In this document: positions 44,256 to 52,289 of the stretch, one piece after another
Layout of the letters: each line of letters starts with the position of its first letter
Position numbering within the stretch: position 1 is the first letter of the stretch
DNA from: Methanosarcina sp. UBA5
GTDB taxonomy: Archaea; Halobacteriota; Methanosarcinia; Methanosarcinales; Methanosarcinaceae
DNA: 53,297 nt
Direction of reading: 5' to 3'
Assembly (NCBI RefSeq): GCF_002505485.1
Contig: NZ_DAVG01000008.1
Location: 21,018-74,314 of the forward strand
Notes under the pieces: model-generated
Told to the model about the DNA's origin: nothing
The model's input: the letters and a program-made list of their open reading frames with translations, nothing else
The model's database searches: none
Program-made: the position numbers and the translations under genes

Positions 44256-44654
44256 TCAGCAGTAGCGCGGAAAAATATATTTTATTTCCTTTATTCTCTC
44301 TTCTTCTCCTTCTACTTCCTCAGGAAATTCTTTACTGTTCAGGGCTTCAGCCTGTGCAACTTCAGGGTGCTGTCTTAGAAATTCCATTGAATATTCAGTA
44401 GTTTCTTTTGCTGATGCTTGAAAAGTCTTATCGATTTCTTCTTTACTAAACTGCCCGTGATAAAGAAGAAGTTGAGTTACTTTTTGCCTGGTGGCTTGAG
44501 GTTCGTTCTTATAGTCCAGGGAGTAGTACAGCTTACTTATGATAACTCTTAAACTCCAGGTTCTGCTTCGTTCGTTGTCCTTTAACTCAAAAGGGCTTTT
44601 ATCCTTTATTTTTTCTATAATTTCATTCAGGTCATACTGGCTCGTGTTTAACAC
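44256..44654 (-). CDS. Hypothetical acidic protein
   Basis: The 132-residue protein is predicted helical and acidic, with no membrane segment. Its N-terminal half includes YDLNEIIEKIKDKSPFEL. A charged C-terminal part follows (FPEEVEGEEERIKEIKY). The start is a GTG at 44654, and the ribosome binding site AGGGG is unusually close. I recognise no family. The neighbouring genes (metal transporter, cofE) do not suggest a role. Confidence 0.6.
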   Translation of the reverse strand: MLNTSQYDLNEIIEKIKDKSPFELKDNERSRTWSLRVIISKLYYSLDYKNEPQATRQKVTQLLLYHGQFSKEEIDKTFQASAKETTEYSMEFLRQHPEVAQAEALNSKEFPEEVEGEEERIKEIKYIFPRYC

Positions 44655-44896
44655 CCCTACGGGATTTGGTTTGCAAGCAGATAAAAGCTCTTAATATCTC
44701 TTAACTCTGCCCGGGAGAAAAGCGTCATCGGTAAATAAAATAGGACCGGGATAAAGTAAGTCCAAAAATAAAGTATCTTGAGGAAATAAGTTAGTTTAAG
44801 ATTAATATATTGAGAAAACAGGTAAATTTAGAAATAGTGAATTGAAATATAATGTAAACTGAAAAATAATGTAAACTTAAAAACGAATTTCGAAAA

Positions 44897-45082
44897 ATGG
44901 CGAAAAGAAAAATAAGTAATATGAAGAAACATGATCTATCAAAAAATAGGTGAAAAGCGCGGCATCAGGAAATTGTTCTCATCATCTTTTGCTCAGTTGG
45001 GGTAACTCTCATCATCGCCGCAAGATTCAGTATATCGGTGGTCTTATTTATGGTTACTGCCTTTACTGCTGCAATTTGTTAA
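44897..45082 (+). pseudogene. Small membrane protein gene interrupted by an in-frame TGA
   Basis: From ATG 44897 (or 44921, same frame) the sequence reads a basic start (MAKRKISNMKKHD). A TGA follows at 44951-44953. After it comes a continuous hydrophobic stretch (EIVLIIFCSVGVTLIIAA, then a second one ending FTAAIC) to TAA at 45082. No start codon lies between the TGA and the membrane segment. A C-to-T change of an arginine CGA codon would explain the stop. Alternatively the frame is fortuitous. The rest of 44655-45169 shows no gene. Confidence 0.4.
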
Positions 45083-45169
45083 TTTAACGGATCATTCCTG
45101 TTATTTCCTGTATCTAACTGAGCAAAATCCAGTTGCTCTTACTAATTTTAAAGCCTTTGAGGAAAACAC

Positions 45170-45934
45170 TTGAAATTCGAAGCCATAGTCGTTGAGAATA
45201 TTCCCCTTATTCATACTGGGGACAACCTGCCCTCGATCATCTGTAAGAATCTAGAACTTCAGGACAGGGATATTGTTATCGTTGCCTCGACCATCGTTGC
45301 TAAAGCTGAAGGGGAGATCTTCAGGCTAGAGGAAATTACTCCAGGGAAAATAGCACTTGAGATGGCAGCCCGAAACGGAAAAGATGCGAGGTTTATCCAG
45401 GCTGTACTTTCCCGGAGCAGGGAGATGCTTGTGGAAAAACCATTTATGCTTGTGACAACCCTTGCAGGGCATACCTGCGTAAACGCAGGAGTTGATGAAT
45501 CAAATATTGAAGACGGATTTTTGCTCTATCCTCCGGAAAATCCGGATGCCAGCGCTTCAAGGCTCGGGCAGGAGCTCGAAAAGTTGAGCGGGAAAAAGTT
45601 GAGTGTCATCGTCACGGATACAAACGGGAGAGCTTTTAAAATAGGACAGACCGGTGTCGCTATAGGAATTTACAAGATAAAGCCTGTAAAGTGCTGGATT
45701 GGGGAAAAGGATCTCTTCGGAAAAGTCCTTGAGATTACAGAGGAAGCAGTTGCCGATGAACTTGCAGGTGCCGCAAACCTTCTGATGGGCGAAGGCGCAG
45801 GCGGAACTCCAGTAGTTGTAATTCGCGGGCTCGATCATTATTGTGATGAGGAGACCTTTATAAAGGAAATGTATCGTCCTGAAGAATTAGACGTTATTAA
45901 AAAGGGGCTTCGTTGCCTTCAAAAAAAGAATTGA
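45170..45934 (+). CDS. cofE: Coenzyme F420:L-glutamate ligase
   Basis: CofE adds the first (gamma-linked) glutamates to F420-0 using GTP, completing the hydride carrier of methanogenesis. The 254-residue protein shows VVASTIVAKAEGE near residue 37, LAGHTCVNAGVDESN near residue 98, and VIVTDTNGRAFKIGQTGVAIG near residue 146, which form the GTP and substrate site. The start is TTG 45170, with AGGAAA just upstream. Length is normal for the archaeal single-domain enzyme. It stands alone. Confidence 0.95.
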   Translation: MKFEAIVVENIPLIHTGDNLPSIICKNLELQDRDIVIVASTIVAKAEGEIFRLEEITPGKIALEMAARNGKDARFIQAVLSRSREMLVEKPFMLVTTLAGHTCVNAGVDESNIEDGFLLYPPENPDASASRLGQELEKLSGKKLSVIVTDTNGRAFKIGQTGVAIGIYKIKPVKCWIGEKDLFGKVLEITEEAVADELAGAANLLMGEGAGGTPVVVIRGLDHYCDEETFIKEMYRPEELDVIKKGLRCLQKKN

Positions 45935-46106
45935 ATAAGTAGAGTTGAATAAAAAGGTAAAGCTTCAGAGCCCAGTTATTGAGCTAAGAAATAGCCAGAA
46001 CTTCTATTTTAAAGAACTTGAGAGTCTCGGGATGGTTTGACTCTATGTTCCGACTTTGCCTGGCTGAAAAACAATTTTCTGCAACGTGAAATAGAACTCA
46101 TTAGTA

Positions 46107-46430
46107 TTAAAAGCGGATCATAGTTAGAACCATCTTGAACCTTTCCAGGGCACGGAGGGAGTGGGGTTCGCTGGCAGGCATTATAATCATGTCCCCCTTT
46201 TCCAGAATATTTTTATTTCCGGAAATTGTGATTTCTGTCTTTCCATCTATCACCTGGATCATGGCGTCAAAAGGGGCAGTATGCTCGCTCAGTCCCTCAC
46301 CTTTATCAAAGGCAAATATAGTTACAGTCCCAGTATCCTTACGGATAATTTCTCTGCTTACAACGGCTCCTTCCTGGTATTCAATCAAAGCTTCTATCCT
46401 TAATACCCTGGCTTTTAATTCTTCAGACAT
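46107..46430 (-). CDS. Cupin-domain protein
   Basis: The 107-residue single-domain protein carries the two cupin motifs. The first is the GLSEHTAPFDAMIQVIDGKTEI region near residue 45. The second is the KGDMIIMPASEPHSL region near residue 77. Their His/Glu positions would bind a metal. AGGTGG stands right before the ATG at 46430. The ligand or reaction cannot be told. It is separate from cofE and the deaminase gene. Confidence 0.88.
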   Translation of the reverse strand: MSEELKARVLRIEALIEYQEGAVVSREIIRKDTGTVTIFAFDKGEGLSEHTAPFDAMIQVIDGKTEITISGNKNILEKGDMIIMPASEPHSLRALERFKMVLTMIRF

Positions 46431-46692
46431 CTTTCCACCTCTTATTCCTTTTACATAAGTCCATATAGCGTCTATCTAGGCATCTGACAAATTTTTGGGC
46501 GGTATTCGGATCTTCCAATAGAATCTAGTCGCGTTAGACTCTCTATTGCCTCGATTTTTTCGGATAAAATACCTCAGAATGCGTTTTTATATCTATTTAT
46601 GTACGAAATCTTTAATAATTAAGTTGTTTTAATTTTTTTATAGATGGGTTCGCCTGCAGGAGTAGACACAGTATATTTTTAATCCTGCAGGT

Positions 46693-47172
46693 TCAATTCC
46701 CCTCTGAAGTTTCGCTTTTCAGCTCAAAAGGTATATGTTCCACTTCCACACCCGCATCCTTGAAAAATTCCAGTGAATCGGTGTCAGGATAGAGAGTTGC
46801 ATATACAACTCTTTTAATGTTCGAGTTGATGATTATTTTCGTGCAAAGAATACAGGGCTGGTGTGTGCAGTAGATGGTTGCTCCTGCTATGCTTACCCCA
46901 TGTATTGCGGCCTGGATAATTGCATTCTGTTCCGCATGTACCGCCCTACACTTTTCTTGCCGAGTGCCTGAAGGAATCTCTTCAAGATCCCTGATACACC
47001 CAATTTCAAGGCAGTGGTCCATGCCGCTGGGTGCTCCATTATATCCGGTTGAGAGAATGCGTTTATCCCGAACGATCACGGCCCCCACGTTCCTTCGAAG
47101 GCATGTGGCCCGTTTGCCTACTACGAAGGCGATTTCGAGGAAATATTCATCAAGGGAAGGTCTTTCTGTCAT
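46693..47172 (-). CDS. Deoxycytidylate (dCMP) deaminase
   Basis: This zinc enzyme deaminates dCMP to dUMP, the substrate of thymidylate synthase at 10678. The 159-residue protein has the cytidine-deaminase-family active site: His79-Ala-Glu81, with Cys107 and Cys110 in PCILC. Additional cysteines (54, 59) typical of the dCMP deaminase/ComEB subgroup are present. The gene is full length. A TATA-like TGGTATATATAGC lies about 20 nt upstream of the start, so the leader is very short. Confidence 0.92.
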   Translation of the reverse strand: MTERPSLDEYFLEIAFVVGKRATCLRRNVGAVIVRDKRILSTGYNGAPSGMDHCLEIGCIRDLEEIPSGTRQEKCRAVHAEQNAIIQAAIHGVSIAGATIYCTHQPCILCTKIIINSNIKRVVYATLYPDTDSLEFFKDAGVEVEHIPFELKSETSEGN

Positions 47173-47582
47173 TATTTTTAATCAACAGTAACTGGTATAT
47201 ATAGCTGTGACGTTAAAGCCTGTATCATTTTTAAGAGTTAATTTTAAGTGTAATAAATTAACGATGTATAGAGACGAATAGCTAGAGGAAGAATTAATAT
47301 AATCTGTGAGTATAAAGAGTTAAAACAAATTGACTAATTTATAACACTAATTTGTTTCTAATATACTTGTTTATAATATATACTTATTTATAATATTAGA
47401 ACATCCAGAACGTTATCCCCCGTTACCTGAACCCGAATGGCAGAGTAAATTCGAGATTTTCAATAAACCTGATTATAAACTTCGTGTTCTGAATTATACA
47501 TCAGGATTATATATCTGGATGTAATGAGCTGTTCGGATAGGTTTTATATAATAATAGATACACGCATCCGGAGTACTAAATT
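47173..47582. other. Divergent promoter region of the dCMP deaminase gene and secF
   Basis: The 410-nt AT-rich gap has a TATA-like TTTATATAATA at 47542-47552, about 25 nt before the expected start of the secF transcript. That implies a leader of only about 10-15 nt. GGAG (47570-47573) is spaced 9 nt from the secF ATG. No gene is seen. Confidence 0.45.
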
Positions 47583-48491
47583 ATGGCAACAGGTTTGACC
47601 GAACTTTTAGATAATTTCGTGAAAAATCACGATGATCGCCAGTTGCTGGCATTACCCCTTGCAATACTAGCAGTTTCTTTAATAATACTGCTATTTTCCT
47701 TTGTGAATAGTGGGTCGCCGGTAAAACTGGGAATGGAATTCCAGGGCGGTACACAGATTTCGGTAGAAACAACTGATTCTCCTTCTGTGCTTAAAGAAAC
47801 TTTTTCTTCCTACCCCATAACCGATGCCCTACAGGCCGGAAGCAGGGTTATCATGGATTTCGGAGTCATGGAAGATAAGCAACTGGTCCAGCTCGAGAAG
47901 GATATCGCGAGTCACAAATACACTAATGTGCAGATCCAACAGATAGGTGCTACCTATGGACAAGACCTGCAGAAACAGGCTGCTCATGCCGTTATAATCT
48001 CCTTTATAGGGATGTCCATAATAGTATTTCTGCTCTTTAGGACTCTTGTACCTTCCTTTGCAGTGATACTCTCTGCCTTTTCGGACATCATGATTGCCGC
48101 TGCTTTCATGCGAGTTGCAGGGATTGAGCTTTCCTTGGGCACACTTGCCGCCCTGCTTATGCTCATTGGTTATTCTGTAGACAGCGACATTCTACTTACT
48201 AATAGAGTGCTTAAACGTCGGGGCACAGTACAAGAAAAAGTTTCTCGAGCCATAGAAACAGGAGTTACAATGACCAGTACAGCTCTTGTAGCGCTTTTGG
48301 TCATGCACATAGTCTCGACTTACCTTTATCTGATCATTCCTTCATTCGCACAGATTTCTTTGCTTTCGCAGATTTCGAGTGTGTTGATTGCAGGACTTAT
48401 TGCAGATATCATGAATACCTGGCTTTTGAATACGGGAATTTTGCGCTGGTATGCACTGAAGCCCGAATTCAGAGGGAGGTATGACAGATGA
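47583..48491 (+). CDS. secF: Protein-export membrane protein SecF
   Basis: SecF, with SecD, aids protein movement through the Sec channel. The 302-residue protein has an N-terminal membrane helix (about 20-42), a short extracytoplasmic domain with KLGMEFQGGTQISVET near residue 48, and five clustered C-terminal helices (about 135-290). LMLIGYSVDSDILLTNR near residue 195 carries the conserved aspartates. The order secF before secD is the usual archaeal arrangement. It overlaps secD by 4 nt (ATGA). Confidence 0.95.
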   Translation: MATGLTELLDNFVKNHDDRQLLALPLAILAVSLIILLFSFVNSGSPVKLGMEFQGGTQISVETTDSPSVLKETFSSYPITDALQAGSRVIMDFGVMEDKQLVQLEKDIASHKYTNVQIQQIGATYGQDLQKQAAHAVIISFIGMSIIVFLLFRTLVPSFAVILSAFSDIMIAAAFMRVAGIELSLGTLAALLMLIGYSVDSDILLTNRVLKRRGTVQEKVSRAIETGVTMTSTALVALLVMHIVSTYLYLIIPSFAQISLLSQISSVLIAGLIADIMNTWLLNTGILRWYALKPEFRGRYDR

Positions 48492-50227
48492 GAGACATAA
48501 TAACAAGTCTTTTTAAAAATCCAAGAATCATTATTTTCACCTTAGCAATTCTTATCTCTATCGTAGCTATTCACCCTGGCTATACTCCTGGAGAAGGAAC
48601 AACTTCTCACCTGAATTTTGGACTTGACCTGGAAGGTGGGTCCTGGCTTCAGATAAAGCTACAGGGAGCACTTGCACAAATAGATGCAGATCCCGGAAAG
48701 CTAGTCAGTGGAATAGTTGAACCTGTAATTGGTGCCCCTATTGAGATTACAAATAATGATCTCCAGGTTGGTGGTTCTGAAAATCAGTCTGTTACTTTTA
48801 CAACGTCTGCCCCTGTTAGCGCATCCCAGCTTGATTATCTGGGTACAGTAAGCGTGGACAAACTGAGCGCAACCAAAACTCAGGTAACTATTTCCTCTAT
48901 CAGTAAGGAATCCCTTATTGAGTCTTACCTCTCAAAAGCTCTTAATACAGAGGTAGTTCCAACCAGTACCAGTAACGGAGTAGTATATGAAATCAGGACA
49001 GCGGTCTCTGAGCAGCAGCTTGAGACTCTTTTGGAAAAAGTTGGAGCTTCTATCCATAAAAACGATGACGGAAGTTCAACTTATAAGGAAGGAGTCAGCA
49101 CTGATACAAGGGATCTCACAAAGAAAATCCTTAGTGACAAGCTCAACTCCTTTGGTCTGAAAGATATTCCTGTCAGGACTGTAGGAGACGAATACATCAT
49201 GATTGACTTTGCAGGCATTGACCTGGCAACTGCAAAGGAAATTGCCGAAAAGCCGGGAAAGTTTGAAATTCGGATCCAGACAACTGGAAATGAAACTGAA
49301 CATGTGCTTTATGGTGAATCTATAGCTAGTGTGGGAGTTCCAAGCTACCATGATGAGCAGTGGCATACTCCCTTCACCCTGAACGATGAAGGAGCTCGGG
49401 CACTTCAGAAAATTGCACTCTCAACTGGGGCAATTGATAATCCAGATGAACATTACCTGAACATGTATCTTGATGGCGTCAAGATCTATGGAGCTCCTTT
49501 GAGTCAGTCTGCAGCCGAAAAACTGCGAGACGCTCCTATCTATTCCTGGGAAGCTTCCACAGGTACTGATGATGCTGCCAAAACTGAAGCGACGACTCTT
49601 CAGGTCCACCTCAGGGCAGGGGCTCTTCCTGTCAATGTAGTGCTTGTAGGTTCAGGGCACGTGGATGCAGGTCTCGGATCGAAGTTTAAATCTGAAGCTA
49701 TAATCACAGGTCTGATTGCACTGTTTGCAGTAGCTACGGTAGTTTATTTCAGGTACAAAAGGCCTGAAATTCTGGTACCTATGGTCGGGACTTCTATCAG
49801 TGAAGTCATTATGATTCTTGGAGTTGCAGCAATTATCAACTGGCAGCTTGACCTGCCGTCAATTGCAGCTATTATCGCTTCTATTGGTACCGGAATTGAC
49901 CACTTAATTATCATCACAGACGAAGTGCTTTATGAAGGCAAACTTCCTCCATCAAGAGTCTTCTCTTCCAGGATAGGAAAAGCTTTCATAATCATTTTAG
50001 GGGCAGCTTCCACAAATATTATTGCATTGGCTCCTCTGGTCTTTATGGGTTTTGGAACTCTGAAAGGTTTTGCCATTACTACTATTATTGGCACAATCAT
50101 TGGTGTGGCTGTTGCAAGGCCTGTTTATGGTGTGGTGATCAAGGCGCTGCTTGAATCAAAAGGAGAAGTGGAGTCTAAAAATAGTAAAGGTTCAGTTGAT
50201 TCGAGAAAAAGAGGTTCAGTCGATTAA
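48488..50227 (+). CDS. secD: Protein-export membrane protein SecD
   Basis: SecD (579 residues) is the larger partner of SecF. It has one N-terminal helix (about 13-30), NFGLDLEGGSWLQIKL near residue 43, and a large extracytoplasmic domain (about 60-395). Five C-terminal helices follow, with SIGTGIDHLIIITDEVLYEG near residue 465 as the conserved motif. The C-terminal tail is rich in Ser, Lys and Arg and contains a small repeat (KGSVDSRKRGSVD). It is co-translated with secF. Archaea lack SecA, so the energy source differs from bacteria. Confidence 0.95.
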   Translation: MRDIITSLFKNPRIIIFTLAILISIVAIHPGYTPGEGTTSHLNFGLDLEGGSWLQIKLQGALAQIDADPGKLVSGIVEPVIGAPIEITNNDLQVGGSENQSVTFTTSAPVSASQLDYLGTVSVDKLSATKTQVTISSISKESLIESYLSKALNTEVVPTSTSNGVVYEIRTAVSEQQLETLLEKVGASIHKNDDGSSTYKEGVSTDTRDLTKKILSDKLNSFGLKDIPVRTVGDEYIMIDFAGIDLATAKEIAEKPGKFEIRIQTTGNETEHVLYGESIASVGVPSYHDEQWHTPFTLNDEGARALQKIALSTGAIDNPDEHYLNMYLDGVKIYGAPLSQSAAEKLRDAPIYSWEASTGTDDAAKTEATTLQVHLRAGALPVNVVLVGSGHVDAGLGSKFKSEAIITGLIALFAVATVVYFRYKRPEILVPMVGTSISEVIMILGVAAIINWQLDLPSIAAIIASIGTGIDHLIIITDEVLYEGKLPPSRVFSSRIGKAFIIILGAASTNIIALAPLVFMGFGTLKGFAITTIIGTIIGVAVARPVYGVVIKALLESKGEVESKNSKGSVDSRKRGSVD

Positions 50228-50299
50228 ACATTGAAGGAAAGCGAAAAATAAAGTTTCCTTAATGTGGGTATTCAAACGCGAGAAATTAAGGTGGAATGT

Positions 50300-51322
50300 A
50301 TGCAGGATCTCTGGACTTTGAAATACAGGGCAGGTACCCTGAAGGAAATGCTTGGAAACGAGCATGCTTTAGCCACGCTTTCCGAACTTGCCCAGTCCGG
50401 GACTCTTCCCCACCTTATTTTTTACGGTCCTGATAATTCCGGAAAAACGACAGCATCTCTCGCTCTTGCCAGGCAGCTTTATGGGCGTACCTGGAAAAAC
50501 AATTTTACATACTTCAATGCTTCGGATTTTTTTGACCAGGGAAAGCGCTATCTAGTCCGAGACAAGCGTTTCGTGCGTTTTCTGGGCACCGATGACCCAA
50601 AGAAAATCTATAAGAGTGTAATCGATATTTTCAAGGAAATTATCAATGAGTATGCTGGAACTGCATCTCTTGATGCTGATTACAAGTTAATCTACATCGA
50701 CAATGCCGAGTCCTTGAATTCTGACGCACAGCATGCTCTAAGGCGAATTATGGAAAAGTACAGTGCAACATGCAGGTTTATTCTTTCCACTACCAAACCT
50801 TCCAAACTTATTGCTCCACTCCGTTCAAGAGGCCTTCAAATTTTTTTCACATATGTTCCGGACTCAGTTCTGAGAGCCCATCTTGAGAAAATCGGCTGTG
50901 CTGAAAAGTTGCAGCTTTCGGAAGGCGCATTTGATGCAATCCTTTATTCTGCGAAGGGAAATGTTGCAAAGGCGGTGCAGACTCTACAGCTTTCTTCCTT
51001 GATTGCACATGGTTCGGTCATTACTGAAGAGATGGTGTATGAAGCTACTCTAGGCAGGGATGAAAATATTGATAATTTGCTTTCTTCGGCTCTTGCTGGA
51101 GATTTTTCCAGAGGAAGGCATCTTCTAGATGAGATGATAGTTGAAAAAGGGCTTTTAGGGGTTGAGATTCTTGAAGGGCTTTCTGAAGCTCTCTCAGATT
51201 CGGGGGAAACGGATACAGACATTGCTCGCATTGTTGTGAAAATTTCCGAAGCTGATGCCCGTCTGAAGGATGCTGCCAATGAGAGAATCCAGCTTGAGAA
51301 ACTGATCTCTTCACTTTCTTAA
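50300..51322 (+). CDS. Replication factor C small-subunit paralogue with altered Walker B
   Basis: The 340-residue protein is an AAA+ clamp-loader subunit that helps load PCNA. The start at ATG 50300, behind AAGGTGG (50289-50294), gives MQDLWTLKYRAGTL. The Walker A motif GPDNSGKTT (43-51) is intact. The Walker B box reads YIDNAE rather than the usual DEAD, so the catalytic glutamate is replaced by Asn. The usual SRC motif reads SRG. This matches a second, divergent small RFC subunit as known in Methanosarcina, which may bind ATP without hydrolysing it well. It follows secD by 72 nt. Confidence 0.88.
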   Translation: MQDLWTLKYRAGTLKEMLGNEHALATLSELAQSGTLPHLIFYGPDNSGKTTASLALARQLYGRTWKNNFTYFNASDFFDQGKRYLVRDKRFVRFLGTDDPKKIYKSVIDIFKEIINEYAGTASLDADYKLIYIDNAESLNSDAQHALRRIMEKYSATCRFILSTTKPSKLIAPLRSRGLQIFFTYVPDSVLRAHLEKIGCAEKLQLSEGAFDAILYSAKGNVAKAVQTLQLSSLIAHGSVITEEMVYEATLGRDENIDNLLSSALAGDFSRGRHLLDEMIVEKGLLGVEILEGLSEALSDSGETDTDIARIVVKISEADARLKDAANERIQLEKLISSLS

Positions 51323-52210
51323 TTTTTAGAGGTCTTTTCTTTCTGTCTTCTTTTACTGCCTCTTTTCATTTCTTGTATGTCTGTGAGAGATCGACCCTCT
51401 TTAATTTTATGGATCCTGATTATGTTTTGCATTTCCACTTCTCTCTCCTTTTTTTAAACTATATATATGTTTCTCTCCAAAGTTACTAAAAAATAAAAAA
51501 CTATTTATGTTTTAACGATTTAATTGAACTTAACATAGCAAATTATATATACAATTAGCTTTTATTTTTTATTGTAAATAGGCCAGAAGCTCAGGCTTCT
51601 AAGGAGTTAAGGGGCTCCATTACACTTTTTAAAAGAAGTATGGACCTGGGTTCAGGACATCCAGAGTGATGTGCTATACTTCCTGATGATGGTTCAGAGC
51701 TTATACTTCCTTTACAGAAGTCAGATCGGGCCTTTTCGAAAAATCCACAAATAAATCCACAAATAAATCCCTCCATTACTCCCTGAATAGCTCCCTCTTT
51801 TCAGGGAGGTCATGCTCACATGGCAGAAGGAATTCTGACGTACACTTGAAAAAGATACTATTCTGCCTAAATTTAAAAAATTGTCTGCTTGAGCTTATTT
51901 TTCAAGCAGGCATTCTATTAAATTACTCTTTCTTTTTCAGTAATTGAAAGGTTGCAGAGTTCCCACTAACTCGGCAGACTCATATTCAGACATACCATAT
52001 CAGCTTCTTCTTTTTGAAACTTTACTGGCATCCAGTAAGATCCAATCCACCAATCCGAAATCCAGGAGATATATGAGTCAATTTATTAAAGTCCAGATAT
52101 CCATTTTAAAAAAGTATCCCCCGTTATACTATATTATTATATTTCTCCATTATATTTTAAAAATCTATACAATCAGTAATATCTCTTTATATTTATTTCG
52201 TTCGAACTCT
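51323..52210. other. Long gene-free stretch between RFC and mtmB
   Basis: Pyrimidine-rich DNA follows the RFC stop (51323-51400), where transcription may end. A small hairpin AGAAGC/GCTTCT lies at 51585-51600, and tandem copies of AAATCCACAAATA lie near 51743-51770. A stronger hairpin CTGCTTGA/TCAAGCAG is at 51885-51909. Short frames on both strands do not look like proteins. The minus-strand frame at 51591-51776 has a small internal repeat (GFIC) and is not accepted as a gene. Confidence 0.5.
51885..51909. terminator. 8-bp hairpin in the RFC-mtmB gap
   Basis: CTGCTTGA (51885-51892) and TCAAGCAG (51902-51909) pair perfectly around a 9-nt loop rich in T. It is far from both neighbouring genes, so its role as a terminator is uncertain. 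Confidence 0.35.
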
Positions 52211-52245
52211 CTTAAAAAATTAACCAGCGAGAGAACTCACTGGTT
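52211..52245 (-). terminator. Terminator of mtmB
   Basis: On the minus strand AACCAGTGAG (52245-52236) pairs with CTCGCTGGTT (52231-52222), with one G-U pair and a 4-nt loop. It is followed by a run AATTTTTTAAG (52221-52211). It begins 45 nt past the mtmB stop codon. This is a clear intrinsic-type terminator, so no further mtm gene follows on this transcript. Confidence 0.8.
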
Positions 52246-52289
52246 TTGGGTTCCTTCAGTATAAAAACCTCAGGCTTTGAACTTTTATT

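Noticed and set aside
46680..46705. tRNA-like T-loop sequence GGTTCAATTCC
   Set aside because: The flanks do not form a T-stem, no acceptor or anticodon arm is present, and the segment overlaps the end of the dCMP deaminase gene.
51591..51776. Minus-strand frame with repeated GFIC at its start
   Set aside because: It is short, has no ribosome binding site, and its apparent repeat comes from the ATCCACAAATA tandem DNA repeat.
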